Origin: Garcia nutans
Lineage: Eukaryota > Streptophyta > Magnoliopsida > Malpighiales > Euphorbiaceae
Direction: 5' to 3'
Assembly (NCBI GenBank): GCA_947685225.1
Contig: CANTUV010000024.1
Location: 53,968,001-54,032,000, forward strand
Length of the DNA: 64,000 nt
Part shown: one piece after another, positions 22,464 to 34,139 of the stretch
How positions within the stretch are numbered: position 1 is the stretch's first letter
Layout: every line of letters starts with the position of its first letter
Notes under the pieces: generated by a model
Told to the model about the DNA's origin: nothing
Seen by the model: the letters and a program-made list of their open reading frames with translations, nothing else
Databases searched by the model: none
Position numbers and translations under genes: made by a program

Positions 22464-23612
22464 TGTTGCGGCCTCAGCCTCAATATCTGCAAGTGCACAG
22501 ATCGTTAACAAGTAATATAATGATGAGTAGAGTATCGTTCCCATGAGGAGGTTAATTCTAAGTACCAAACAATTAAACTAATTAATATTTGGACAATCAA
22601 ATTCAATTTTATGATTTAATTAACTAAAATGACAATAAATCAAGAATAAATTTCTAATATTTTAAGACTTAGGGTTTGGTCACCTTTATTGATTTATCAT
22701 GGATTTTCTAAGGTATCGATTTAATTCAGTCTTCCTTTCGATTAATGGTTAGATTCTCCTAATTCAAGCTCAAGTCTCTCTCAAGTACTAGAACTAATAT
22801 CGAATTTAATCCTTACATCTACTCTTGTGATCATAAGTAATTAAATCAATTCATTAAGTTTTATGAGAATCTTGAATCAACCTCTTAAGGGTTTAACCTT
22901 ATCTCTATGTGAGAAACTTACTTAAGATTGTTATCTCCTTGGACTAATGTCATGCTTCCACTCTCGCTCCATCACACAACATCTCAAATTAATTAATCAT
23001 TGGCCAAATAATCAAAGCATTAAAATTAAAGACAACAAAATAATCAAAGGATAACTAAATTAACCAAATAGACATTTATAGCTCTATGATAAATTCAATT
23101 AAAGGGACCAACCCTAAAAAGGATTAGTTCTTCATTATTGAAATAAAAACATTACAAATATTAAAAATGGTAAATGAAAACATAATTTAAAAGGAACAAG
23201 AAAGATCAAACTCTATTTCTTTGAAGAAGATCTTGACTTGGATCTTGAGCTCCTCCTTGAAGCAGAATTTCACACTTCTAAACTAAATTTATTTGGATGA
23301 ATCTAATCTAATCTATTACATCTCTCATACCTTGGAGGAAGTGTGTTTAAATAGAGTGTTTGGAAGCTTCTTTAGTGGGGAAAAACTGAAAAAGGTTAGG
23401 CCACACCTTGTTTGGTTCAACACCTACCCAATTGTTTGCTCAAAGTCATGATTTTTGGCCCCACAGTCGTGGCTTTTGAGTGCCACGGTCGTGGCCTGAG
23501 TTGGTTTGGTCGGTTTGAGCACTTTAGAGCTGTAAAATGGTCGGTTTGGAAGGCCATGGTCGTGGCTTTTGAAATGAGGCTGCCAGACTTATTTTCTTCT
23601 TGTTTTCCTACA
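22464..23612 (-). mobile_element. Athila-like LTR-type sequence (H)
   Basis: Read on the minus strand it starts TGTAGGAAAAC and ends GAGGCCGCAACA. The end resembles the Athila-like LTR in E (CGAGCGCAACA), and the preceding CTCATGGGAACGATACTC... CTGTGCACTTGCAGATATT is a layout typical of such LTR tails. It contains repeated GCCACGACCGTGGC-type palindromes at 23461-23570. The flanks are TCAGA and CCTAG, which do not match, and it sits between D pol and D LTR. It is not a simple solo LTR, and the boundaries are uncertain by several bases. Confidence 0.55.
23461..23570. repeat. GC-rich palindromes in H
   Basis: Three related motifs: CCACAGTCGTGG, GCCACGGTCGTGGC (6-bp arms, 2-base centre) and GGCCATGGTCGTGGC. 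They are interspersed with GTCGGTTTG repeats. This is the only GC-rich part of an otherwise AT-rich unit, comparable to the islands in the other LTR families. Confidence 0.7.
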
Positions 23613-24560
23613 TCAGAACATAACCTAAACCACTATGTGAAGCATCACTGTAATTGACATAAAGTTTACCTTCCATAGGCAGGGTAAGAATAGGAGCCTG
23701 AGTCAACATCTCACTCGCCTGACACTAATCTGTCCACACAAATCTAACTCCCTTTCAAAGTAATCTTATGAGTGAAGTAGCTATCATAGAAAAATGCTTC
23801 ACAAACCGACAATAATAGGCTGTCAAACCCAGAAAACTTCTAACCTCTGTCACAGTCTTAGGTGGACTCCAATTCAAAATAGCCTCAACTTTACTCGAAT
23901 CAACTCTAATACCCTTTGCTGATACCACATGACCATGAAAAGTTACCTGATCAAGCCAGAACTCACATATAGATAGCTTAGCATACAACTGCTTCTCTCT
24001 CAAAGTCTATAATACAATCCACAAATGCCTATCATGATCCTCCTTATTACGTGAATACACCAAAATATCATCAATAAAGACTGCCACAAACTGATCTAGA
24101 TAGGGTCTGAATACCCTGTTCATCAAATCCATGAATTCTACTGGTGTATTCATCAATCCAAAGGGCATCACCAAAAACTCATAATGCCCATACCTCATTC
24201 AGAAAGCTGTCTTATGTACATCCACTTCTTTGACTCTCAACTGATGGTACCCTGATCTCAAATCAATCTTAGAGAATATTGTTGTTCCCTTCAACTGATA
24301 AAAAAAATCATCTATATGAGGCAATGGATACTTATTCTTGATGGTCACCTTATTCAACTGCTAGTAATCAATACACAATCTCAAGGTGCCATCCTTCTTC
24401 TTTACAAACAACATAGGTGCTCCCCACGGGGACACACTAGGGTGAATAAACCCTTTTTCCAACAACTTCTAAAACTGCACCTTCAACTCTCTCAACTCAG
24501 CAGGTGCCATACGATAAGGAGTTATAGAGATGGGAGTGGTACTAGGCAATAAATTGATAC
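23613..24560 (-). pseudogene. Element D reverse transcriptase and start of RNase H
   Basis: Minus-strand Tekay pol. From right to left: ITPYRMAPAELRELKVQ, KKDGTLRLCIDY followed by a stop, DVHKTAF then a stop-like change, VMPFGLMNTPVEFMDLMNRV and VAVFIDDILVYSRNKEDHD. The catalytic box is FIDD instead of YIDD, a conservative change. The thumb is FHGHVVSAKGIRVDSSKVEA. RNase H begins (QAPILTLP..., SDASHSGLGYVL) and stops abruptly at about 23612 where H starts, so the rest of RNase H, all of INT and the chromodomain are missing. Confidence 0.88.
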
Positions 24561-25130
24561 CAAACTCAACCTCTCTCTCAAGGGGTATTATTGGTAACTC
24601 CTTAGGAAAAATATCTGGAAACTCAACAACTGTAGGTATACTGTCAAGTTGGGATCCTACTACTCTGGTATCTACCACATGAGTAAGATATACTTCACAT
24701 CCCTTCCGGACCATTCTCCTAGTTGAAATAGTTGAAATAAACATGGATGAAAGATGTCTATGCTCACTAGATACCATCACATCTCTACCATCACGTGTTC
24801 TCAGAGTAAAACACTTTTGCTTATAGTCTACCATAGCCCCATGCTTGGATAACCAATCCATGCCTAAAATCATATCATGCTCCCAGAAAGGCATCTCAAT
24901 CAGGTCACTAAGAAACTCCTCATCCTGAACCATAACCAGGCTATCTCGGTGCACCCTCTTAACCACAATACTATGCCCTAAAGAATTTGTCATTAAAACA
25001 TCAAATCCTAGGGACTCTGAATGTAAATCACTCACAGTCAAGATGAATGCACTAATGTATGAATGAGTCGACCCAAGGTCTATCAATGCAAGAACTGAAG
25101 TACCGAATAAAGAAAAAGTACCAGCAATAA
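24561..25130 (-). pseudogene. Element D protease (long open segment)
   Basis: One uninterrupted frame on the minus strand covers the protease and the PR-RT linker (part of 24469-25086). The active site reads ALIDLGSTHSYIS: Asp and Gly are kept but the residue between is Leu where Tekay elements usually have Ser. Next come VSDLHSESLGFDVLMTNSL, EMPFWEHDMILGMDWLSKHG and the IIPLEREVEFGINLLP linker. This is the best preserved protease region of the three Tekay copies. Confidence 0.88.
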
Positions 25131-26396
25131 CAGCTGAAGCATATGGCTACCTCTGCATCACATAAACCTATTGTGATGGCCCTGCCTCATCTGGTCTACC
25201 TCCAGCTATAGAACCACCTCTCTTACTAGACCTACCACCCCTACCAAAACCTCTGCTACCATGACTCTTTCTAACACTGGGTCAAGAAGCTATAGTATCT
25301 ATTTGTCTATCATCTGGTGGCTCTGGACAATTTCTAATAAAATGATCTGGTGATCCATATCTATAACATACTGCTAGTCCACCTATCCTCCAGCAAACAC
25401 CTCTATGTACTTTACCACAATGAACATAAGTAGGTGCAATAGACCTCTGAGTCACTAGGGTTGGAGCACTAGCTACTGAAATTCCAGGTCTCTGTCTCTG
25501 TCTCTGTTGCTGTACTAACCTGCTAGACTATCCCTGGCTCCTACTGAATCTTTGAAAATACCCCCTCTACCTCTCTTCACTGATAAAGACCCTGCCTCAC
25601 TCTGGGGTATCCTAACTTTGGTCTCCTCAACCCTAGCAGCTGCTGCAAGACCCAGTGCTCTCTTAACAGTCTTGGCAGCTGCAACCAATTGGGAAAAATC
25701 CTGGTACTGGGAGCCTAATATAATGCACATAATAGAGGGTCTCAGCCCCTCCTTAAACCTCTGACACTGGTCAATCTCATCTGAAATGATCCCACCAATA
25801 TACTGACTCAGGTGAGTAAACTCTATCTCATACTCTGGCATTGTCCTGGTATCCTGCCTCAAACTCAAGAACTCTATCTTCTTCTCATCCTTATACTCCC
25901 TTGGAGTATACTTCTACTCGAATTCCCATAAAAAATCATCATAGGTGAGGACTGGTGGATCATCTAGAGCATGTGGAACCATCTCCCACCAATCATATGC
26001 ATCCCTTTGCAGAAGAGATCTGGTATAATCAAACTTCTCCTCTGCAGTATCTTGCATATGGATGAATACTCTCTGGACCCTGTCTAGCTACTACTCTGCT
26101 ATAGTAGGGTCTATAGTACTAACAAAATCCTCAGCTCCAAACTTCCTCAGCTTATCATATTTTCTCATCGACAACTGCGGCTATGGTTGAGATGGCGGCG
26201 GCTCCTAAGTTGGAGCCTACCTCAATAGCTCCACCATATGTCGTACCTAGCCCCGCAAAATCTCATCAATTGTTGGTCTCTCTGGCACAGGAGTAGGTGC
26301 CTCTCTAGCAATCTCAGCTCTAGTTCCATCTCTACCCTCACTAGGAGCCACAATCTCTACACTACCCTCTGCAAACTAATGCATCCGAGATGCCAT
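25131..26396 (-). pseudogene. Element D gag
   Basis: Starts with ATG at 26396 (MASRMH then TAG), matching the gag start of A. The capsid core is open over 117 codons (25515-25868: MSLRQDTRTMPEYEIEF, QYIGGIISDEIDQCQRF, LRPSIMCIILGSQYQDFSQL). A zinc knuckle near 25320-25390 reads CYRYGSPDHFIRNC, so its second Cys is Tyr. Stops occur near 25138, 25170, 25530 and in the N-terminal part. All three Tekay copies have a damaged zinc knuckle, each by a different residue. Confidence 0.85.
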
Positions 26397-26543
26397 AACT
26401 ACCTATAACTACAAACACAGCAGAAATTGCCACATCAAATATCAAAAATTGCCAATGCCATTGCATATATCACAATTGAAAACAATATTTAAAAATCCCT
26501 AATTCTTTTCTCTTAGAACCCACCCTAGGTTGAGAACCTCAAA

Positions 26544-26561
26544 CCTAGGCTCTGATACCAA
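26544..26561 (-). promoter_or_regulatory. Primer binding site, element D
   Basis: On the minus strand TGGTATCAGAGCCTAGGT, identical to the site of A. The 5' LTR that should follow to the right (TGTAACACCC...) is absent: the sequence changes to the Tat-like GGGAATTATTC within a base or two. D has therefore lost its 5' LTR. Confidence 0.88.
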
Positions 26562-26591
26562 GGGAATTATTCAAAAATAAGATACCCCATG
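26562..26591 (+). mobile_element. Element C3 (Tat-like), left flank of the C2 insertion
   Basis: Thirty bases, GAATTATTCAAAAATAAGAT followed by ACCCCATG, match the untranslated leader of the same family at 29658-29686. The final CCATG (26587-26591) is repeated at 49115-49119 after the right LTR, so it is the target duplication of C2. Everything of C3 further left is missing. Confidence 0.82.
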
Positions 26592-28790
26592 TGTAGACCC
26601 TTAATTTTTGACCCAGTCCGGTCCAATATATTTTATTTAGTCCAAAATAATTTTTGTGTTGTTCAATATATTTTAATTGGTCCAAAATAATTTTTGTTAT
26701 CTTGATTAAATAATTTTTCTTTAGTATCTAATTTTTATTAATAAAAATTAAAAATAATCAAATAAAAATTAAAAAATAAAAATAAAAATTGGCGACGAAA
26801 AAATCATCGCGAAAAACCAGCACGCGGGACGATGGCTGCAGGCCAGTCCCTACCCCCTGCCGCAGCCAACTGCGGCAATTGTTTTTTCGCCTGCGCAATT
26901 TTTCCACAGTAGTTTTTTTTCGCCAGCGAAATTTTTTCGACGCAAATTTTTTTGAAACCTAATGCAATTAGGTTTCGGTTTCCTTTTCTTATCCATATTA
27001 TGTTTCGTGAAAAATTAGGAATGAACTATAAAATTCTTCTATAAATAAGACCAAAAACAACACAAAAAAGGGGAAGAAATCGAAGGAGAAATAGGAACAA
27101 AAATGGGATCCGAAACTGAGTAGGAAAGGCAGTAAATCAATCCAATTTTTTTGAGAGAGCAGAAAATATAATTCAGGCAATTCAAAGGCAACAAAGCTTG
27201 TCTTTGTTTTTGTTCATCCAAGAAGAAATTTTTGGTGGACCCAACAAACGGAGGTATGCATCAATTATTTAAATTCTATTCTTCACAGTAGCTAAATCAT
27301 CCCTTTGTTTCTTTTAATTCAAAAACCCTAGAACCTCAATTCACTTTTTCTAAAGTTTGAAAACCTTAATTCATTGCTTTGTTTTCCAAATGTTTAAAGT
27401 TATTAGTTTTGTTTCTTCAAAACCCCAAAACCAAATTTTGTTTTCCAAATTCTCAAAACCCTAAATTGAGTTCTGTTTCTTTCCAAAAGCCTTAAAAACT
27501 TCTTTTTTGCTTCTATAAACTTTAAATCATTTTGTTTATTTTCATAAAACTTCATAAAATTATCAATTGATTTTCAAATTCTAAAAATTAATTCATTTCC
27601 CGAAACCCTAAATAAAAAATTCTAAAACCCTAATTCAACTCCAAAAACCAAAACAGTGAACCCTAACCCCCTTAAAACCTTAAACCCTAATTTTTTCTAA
27701 ACCCTAATCCTTTAAAACTTTAAAAACCATATAAACACAAATGTTATAATTTTACATAGTAAGCTTGAAAACATAATTCAATGAGTAACCATAAACCATA
27801 AATCTAAGTATTTTAAAGTGTTTAAACCCTAGTTTCATGATTTCACCATTCAAACACTAATTTGGTTAATCAAAGAACTTTATCAACTTTTTAAAACATA
27901 AAGCCTTAATCTATTTTTAATTCCTTTAAAAACTCACAGTAGCCTAATTCCACAAATTCCAAAACCCTAAACACATGAAATAAAGAACCCTAAATGGAAA
28001 CAGTAGCTATAATTTAGATTTCTATTTGCCTTATTCAATTTTATATTTGATTATGCTTTGATTTATTTTATATGCTTCAATTTATTTAAGTTCAATGCTT
28101 GGTTTATTTAATTTATCATGGATGGATGTTTACTCTCTATTGATATTTAATATCTTTGATGAATGATTTATTTATGATGAATGGTTATTTAACATTTATC
28201 AATTTATTTAGATTTCCAAAAGTTGTAAGAGGTATGTTTCCACTTGGTGGGTACCTCATTAGTTAAATATCATGTAATTTAAATTGATTTTATGTTTTAG
28301 AACCAATGTAAAGGGACATGTCTCTACCTTTCGGTGGGTGTCCTATTTTATTTAGGCAAGGATTATGTAAGGACATGTTTCCATCCTCGAATTGGTGTTC
28401 ATTTATTTGTTTTGTTTGGACATTGTTTTGATTTTCAATATATCGATGCTTTATTTTAATTATTGTGTGTAATATGGATAATGTTGTTATATTTAAGAAT
28501 TTTATAATATTAAGACCTGTAAAGGAGGTCTGTTCCAATGAACCGGGCGTTGTGGGGGTGCTGGGCCATTTCTCACCTTCCCCACACGTACCCAACTTTC
28601 CAAACCCATTAGGGGGTTGGGGATTACTTAGGAATCGAGTCATCCAGCCCTTTCTTTTTCCCGGCCCGTTCGGGTGGTGACTCCATTTTCTCTGGACTTA
28701 GGTTCGTGTTCTCTAAGGCCCCGAGCCTAAATAGTGCCGAAGTCACAAGAACCATTCCACCGGGAGTGGGGGCAAAAATCCCCGCTCACA
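26592..28790 (+). mobile_element. 5' LTR of Tat-like element C2 (2.2 kb)
   Basis: Starts TGTAGACCC and ends CCCCGCTCACA. It pairs with 46875-49114. Near its start it has an 8-bp hairpin TGCCGCAG-CCAA-CTGCGGCA (26858-26877), but it lacks the 15-bp-arm hairpin seen at the same place in the 3' copy. Between about 27320 and 27990 it carries some ten AAACCCTA telo-box-like motifs. A CGGAGGTATGC at 27250 could be a leader splice donor, but this is speculative. Confidence 0.92.
27320..27990 (+). repeat. AAACCCTA (telo-box-like) cluster in LTR C2
   Basis: Roughly ten copies of (A)AACCCTA(A) are scattered near 27323, 27467, 27602, 27625, 27658, 27682, 27698, 27826, 27961 and 27984. The same cluster occurs in the 3' LTR (47650-48330). 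The copies are spaced irregularly and not in tandem, so this is a motif cluster and not telomeric DNA. Confidence 0.7.
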
Positions 28791-28808
28791 GTGGTGACTC
28801 CACTGGGG
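28791..28808 (+). promoter_or_regulatory. Primer binding site, element C2
   Basis: GTGGTGACTCCACTGGGG directly follows the LTR. TGG(C/T)GACTCC(A/G)CTGGGGA is the primer site pattern of Ogre/Tat-like elements, which I recall as tRNA-Arg-type. I could not check the tRNA. Confidence 0.7.
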
Positions 28809-29940
28809 ATAAGAGAAGTTGATTATGTTGGTCTTTTTATTATTCTATTCTTTTCTATAATGATATTATCCATTGTATCATATTAGATTGCATCATGTGC
28901 GTGAGTTAGGATGCCCATGTTACCCGTATTATGTTATGTAAGGGATACCATACTTTCACTCAAGGTATGTAGATCGTGCATGGCATAACCACTCATAGCC
29001 TCGTACCATTTGGTATATACTTGCTATGGGAACCTAAGCCTTTTAACCCAAAGACTAAAGCTCATGTAATTAGCCTAGTTACTTTCCTTAGGTTTTACCC
29101 CAAATGCATTTTGTTTAACTATGGTTAATTTATCTTGGCTTAAATCATGGCTTATTTGGTTTGTCCTTTTTCTAATATGATCCCTGTACATTTGCAAGCT
29201 CAAAATAAATTTTTCTTTAAAATCCAAAAGACCAAAGCTATTTTCAAAATTTTTCAAGATGGTCTTTGGACATAAGACTTTTCTAAAATTCTTTTGCTCA
29301 TGGCCCAAATACTAAGCCCAAAATCCATTTTTTCCAATATCTTTTTACAATGGGCTTAGAAACAAAATTATTTTTATCCAACCTTTTCTTGCAAAGAGCT
29401 TGCAAATTATTTAGGTCAATTATGAAATATCAAAAATCAATTGTGAGCCTAGTTTATACTAAGAAATAATTAATCATGGGCTTGTTTTTGGCGTGAACCA
29501 TTAGTTATTCTTGTTCAAGTGAGAAATCTATTTATAATAAATCTCTTAATTTAGTTTTAATCCAATATAGCATAAAAGCTACTTTAGTTGGTTGAATGGA
29601 TTTTCATAAGTTGATTTTCATTTTCAAAAATATAATTATTGGTTAAAAAGATACGAGAGAATTATTCGAAAACAAAGTACCCCATGTTGGTATTTTGTTA
29701 ACCATATACCTAGGAAAAGAGACTTGCCATTCGTGTGTGGATGTTATAAGGTTGGAAGGAACGTCCTATTTGTCCTTGTTTGATAATTGTTTATGCATAC
29801 ATGCATACATTTGCACCTCATATCATTGATCCTCTTTAGCTCAAAGCCCTAGATTACGACAGTTTAAAAGCTTACAACAATCCGACCTAGCCGGAGATGA
29901 AGTATCTAGCAACGACTCAATCACTTGCTCACCAAAAATA
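28809..29940 (+). other. C2 untranslated leader
   Basis: About 1.1 kb between primer site and gag with no sustained coding. It contains AAGTACCCCATGTTGG (29675-29690), the intact version of the site where C2 itself inserted into C3. Repeated ATGCATACATGCATACATT lies near 29790, and a similar motif precedes gag in C3. Confidence 0.75.
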
Positions 29941-31130
29941 ATGGAGCCCGAACAAATTCAAAGAATGGTGGATGAAGCCCTCAATGCCAAAATGGAAGAA
30001 ATAAAAGAGGCCCTAGCTGAGACCATGAAGAACCAATTGACTGCAATCTTAGAGAATCATGCCGAGGCATCTACTAGGACCAAGAAGCCAAAGGACAAAG
30101 GAAAGACTAAAGTTGGTGAAGTGGTTTTTGATGATGAAAGATGATGATGATGATTGGGCTCAATACTACCAAGATGCTCAAGAGACAAAAAAGGAATCGA
30201 AGACTATTGAAAGATCAACTATGGAGAAGACCGAGACATCCGATGTTGAAAAGATGATTGCTGATTTAGAAAAGAAATTTGAGAAGAAGCTGAAAACTGA
30301 AGAGATGTCCGAGATCGATAAACTATTTGAACAAGATGAGGAGGTCCTTTATAAGTTCAAGATGCCATCCTTTGCTAGATACAATGGTACTGAAAATCCT
30401 CATCTCCATGTGAAGCAGTATATCACTGCTATGCAGTCTGCCCAAGCTACTAAGGCTCAAACTTTAAGGTACTTTATGCTCTCATTGGACCATGTTGTCC
30501 AAAATTGGTTCAATACCTTAGATGATGGAACACAAAAGAATTGGGATTTGCTATACAAGGCCTCATCCAGCAATATGGGTATAATGTCGAGTTGGAAGCT
30601 ACCTTAATGGAAGTGGAGTCCATTAGGCAAAGGTCGAATGAGAATTTTGTGGATTATGTGAAGAGATGGAGAAATAAGGCTGCTTTATCAAGAAGAGGCC
30701 TGATGAATCCAATCAAATAAGGATGATTGTGAGAGGGGTGTTGCCTAGTCTTCGTGAGAGGATGTCTCATACACTCATCCGTGATTTCAAAGACCTTCTC
30801 CAAGCAGGTTTGCAAATTGAAGAATGGGAAAGGGAGAAGAACCATTTTTCAACAAAAAGGAACAAGAAAGGGAACTATCAATCTGGTAGCCAAAGCATGC
30901 AAAAGGCAGTCGGTGTTAATGCTACTAACCAAGGAACAAGGAGACAATTTTCAAAATTGGAGAAACCAATGCCTTGGGTTCTCAATAAACTTCAAAGAAA
31001 GAGATTGTTACAACCCTTAAATACTTTTCCTTTGCCTAACCCTCTCCCACCTAACTTTGACACTAAAGCATTTTGTCAATTTCACCAAATGCAAGGACAT
31101 GACACGGATAGATGAGACATGAGATCCAAA
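29941..31130 (+). pseudogene. C2 gag (frameshifted)
   Basis: Tat-like gag. It starts at 29941 (MEPEQIQRMVDEALNAKMEE, a helical, acidic N-terminus), shifts frame near 30130 into DDDDDWAQYYQDAQETKK, and carries the coiled-coil-like EKMIADLEKKFEKKLKTEEM. The capsid core reads KMPSFARYNGTENPHLHVKQ, SLDHVVQNWFNTLDDG and VNRMKRWRNKA-type sequence across another shift near 30560-30690, then MSHTLIRDFKDLLQAGLQIE. It ends with a C-x2-H-x4-H-type finger FCQFHQMQGHDTDR, whose last Cys codon is TGA. Confidence 0.88.
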
Positions 31131-31330
31131 ATCTAATTGATAATGGGAAGCTACCCGAGCCCAACAAGCCAAACACTAAAGACAACCCATTACCAAAGTT
31201 CAATAGAGTACCACCGCCTGCAACCTTCATGATTGGAGGAGGTTTGCATGAGGTTTTTTTCATGTCTTCTTTTCAAGATGTGGGTGGAGAAGCAACCAAA
31301 GAAGAAGAGGTATTTGGTGGAATTAATCAA
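31131..31330 (+). pseudogene. C2 gag-protease junction, ending at an internal deletion
   Basis: Reads HEIQNLIDNGKLPEPNKPNT, PPATFMIGGGLHEVFFMSS and GGEATKEEEVF, the spacer before protease in Tat elements. At about 31312-31330 it passes directly to FKLLRKNQPVLWNEECQKAF, which belongs to the RT thumb/RNase H. Protease and nearly all of RT are missing. C3 keeps the undeleted continuation at 50751-50894. Confidence 0.85.
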
Positions 31331-33626
31331 GCTATCTTCAAATTGCTTAGAAAGAATCAGCCCGTCCTATGGAATGAAGAATGTCAAAAGGCCTTTGAGC
31401 GAATAAAAGAGTATTTACTGAATCCACCAATTTTAAAACTACCTAAACCTGGCAAACCTTTATTACTATACTTAGCAGTAGAAGAAGAGTCGATAAAAGC
31501 CATGCTAGCCCAAACAGATGAGTCAAGGATTGAGCATGCAGTCTACTATTTGAGTAGAAAGCTCCTACGTTATGAAATTAAGTATAGTATCATTGAAAAG
31601 ACCTGTATAGCCGTGGTTTCATTTCTAAGAAGTTGCGACACTATTTTCAATCGTATAGTGTGCAAGTAATTTCCAGGTTGGATCCAATGAAGTACTTAAG
31701 GGAGACACCCTCTTTGATTGGGAAATACGGTCGATGGTTGATAATATTAGAAGAATTTGAGATTGAATATGTAACCAGGAAAACAATCAAAGGTAGAGCA
31801 GTGGCAGAATTCCTAGCCCAACAACCATTACCAAATAGCGAAGAGGTAATCTTGGAATTTTTGAATGAACATTTAGAAACAATTGAAGTACAAGGGTTGA
31901 AAATGTATTTTGATGGAACAGTAAACAGGACAGGAGCAGGTTTGGGAGTTATACTAGAATCGCCCGAAGGGGAACTCATCCCTTTAGCCAAAAAGTTGAA
32001 ATCTAGGGCAACCAATAATATGGTGGAGTACGAAGCTTGTATTTTCGATTTGGAAACCCTAATGATTATGAAGGTAGATAAGGTGGAAGTTTTTGGTGAT
32101 TCATTGCTAGTAGTATCCCAAGTAAATGGAGAGTGGGAGTTGAAAGAGGAAAAATTAAAACCATACCACCATTACCTGACCATGATGAAGAAGAACTTTA
32201 AGGAGTGTAGGTTTATACACCTATCGAGAGAAGAAAAACAGATGACTGATGCCCTAGCCACATTGGCTTCGGTATGGGAAAGCCTTGTTAGCTTATTCCT
32301 TAAGCCTCTGATCTTGACCAATTCATCAACTCCTTGCTATGAATATGAGACAATCATGAAAATTGATACGGATCATGATGCGTGGTATGATACTATAAGG
32401 CAATTTTTGGAAGAAAGAGAATACCCGTTGGGGGCAACAAAGAAAGAAAGAAGAGCCATAAGGAGGTGGTCATTGCAATACATCACATTCCATGGAGAGT
32501 TATATCAAAGATGGCCTGATGGGGTGCACTTAAGGTGTTTAAGAAAACTTGAAGTGGAGCGTATCATGTCAGAGATACATGCGGGAAGTTGCGGTCCACA
32601 CATGAGTAGTTTGGCTCTAGTTAAGAAGATTATTCAACAAGGTTACTACTGGTTGACCATGGAGAGAGATTGTATTGAGTTTGTCAAGAAGTGCCAACAA
32701 TGTCAGATATATGGTAACTTGAATCACACGCCTCCTGAAGAATTACATTCTATGTCTTCGCCCTGGCCATTTGCCACCTGGGGTATCAACATTATAGGAG
32801 AGATACATCTGACAGCTTCAAAAGGTCACCATTTCATTGTGGTAGTAGTAGATTATTTTTTGAAATTGGTCGAAGCCGAATCCTTCAACAAACTGGGTGC
32901 AAGCCAAATGGCTAGGTTTATTGAAAAGAACCTCATCTGCAGATACGGGGTCCCGCACAGTGTGATATCAGACAATGTGGTACAGTTTCAAGGAGCAGTT
33001 AAGGATTTATTCTCAAAGTACCGCATCCATCATCATAGATCCTCTCCTTATAGACCAAAGGCTAATGGTGCGGTAGAAGCAACAAACAAGACATTTAAGC
33101 AAATTCTGTCCAAGATGACCAAGACTTACAGGGATTGGTCAGATATGCTTCCCTTTTCTTTATGGGGATATAGGACAAGTGTGCAAACGCCTACTGAAAT
33201 GACACCGTTCTCTTTGGTTTACAGGATGGAAGCAGTGTTGCCAACTAAAATTAAGATCAAGTCATTGAGAGTAGTCTTGGAAGCTGAACTGCTTGAAACG
33301 GAATGGGTAGCAAGCAGATACACACAGTTAGCTCTACTTGAAGAGAGAAGGTTAAAGGCACTGTATCATCATCAACTGTATCAAAAGAAGATAGCTCGGG
33401 CCTACAATAGAAGGGTTAAAATCAGAAAATTCAGAGTCAGGGATTTGGTGTTGAAGCAATGTAAGCCTAATGTATCTGATCCAAGAGGGAAGTTCAGACC
33501 TAGCTGGGAAGGCCATATGTCGTGAAACAAGTCATGAACAAAGGTGTGGTGAAGTTGTCAGACATGGACAGGAATGAACTTAGTGAGCCAGTAAACATTG
33601 ACAGGTTGAAGAAGTTTTATGTATAA
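31331..33626 (+). pseudogene. C2 pol remnant: RNase H, archaeal-type RNase H, integrase
   Basis: Order of domains: RT-attached RNase H (to about 31700, one frame shift near 31640); then a second, archaeal-type RNase H at about 31900-32270 with YFDG, NMVEYEA, VFGDS and QMTDALA carrying the acidic residues. This duplication marks the Tat lineage. Integrase follows, with an intact HHCC zinc domain (EIHAGSCGPHMSS... CQQC). In the core the first catalytic Asp is Asn (WGINIIGEI), while C1 keeps Asp (WGRDFIGEI). SVISDN and ANGAVEATNKT supply the other two. A 630-codon open frame covers 31633-33525, then a one-base shift. Pol ends RLKKFYV-TAA at 33626. Confidence 0.9.
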
Positions 33627-33644
33627 AAAATAAAAAAGAGCTCG

Positions 33645-33790
33645 CTAGGTTGAAAACCCAAAAAGGGCGGCCTAGGCAAAAGTTAGAGCAGTCCGCTAGT
33701 TCTGAAAACCCGAAAGGGCGGGCTAGGCAACAATTAGGGCTAATTGAGAGAAAATTGTCAATTAGAAAACCTGAAAAGGCTAGTTGGCAA
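33645..33790 (+). repeat. Hairpin array 1 in C2, post-pol cluster (3 hairpins)
   Basis: 33645-33675: CTAGG...CCTAG around CCC-AAAA-GGG-like core. 33696-33726: CTAGT/GCTAG with CCC-GAAA-GGG. 33759-33786: CAATTAG/CTAGTTG with CCT-GAAA-AGG. Outer and inner stems differ between copies, yet stay paired. All share AAAA on the 5' side of the inner stem. Confidence 0.85.
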
Positions 33791-34139
33791 TAGGAGTGAT
33801 CTTGTGTATGCTGGCTTTATGTTTGGCTGTTCCCCAATTTAATAAAACAAAATTAATGTTAAAATTGTTCTATGTGCACTGTTATAAGTATTTGACCATA
33901 AATGGATGAAATAAATAAACATAATAGCAAAAAGTAATGACAAATTATAAATGGAAAAGAAGCATCTTTTATTACTTTGATTATTTTTCATCCTAACAAT
34001 ACACTTTCTGAATTGACAAATGTAAAATCTATGGCAGTTGATAAATATAATGTGCAGGCCAGCTTTGCCTCAGCTGATTTAAGTAGGCTTCAGTCAAACA
34101 AGGCATGTCTAAATCAGGAGTAAAGTTAGAATCATGAGG

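Noticed and set aside
27600..27720. AACCCTAACCCC... looks like interstitial telomere repeat
   Set aside because: The motifs are irregularly spaced, mixed with other sequence, and found identically in the other LTR of C2; they are LTR motifs.
28465..28680. Open frames on both strands in the C2 LTR near 28290-28680 and the same in the 3' LTR
   Set aside because: Part of the LTR, repeated in G and in the other LTR with changed frames; not coding.
31331..33626. Endogenous pararetrovirus instead of a retrotransposon
   Set aside because: Integrase, LTRs, primer site, polypurine tract and target duplication are present and no movement or coat protein of a pararetrovirus is seen.
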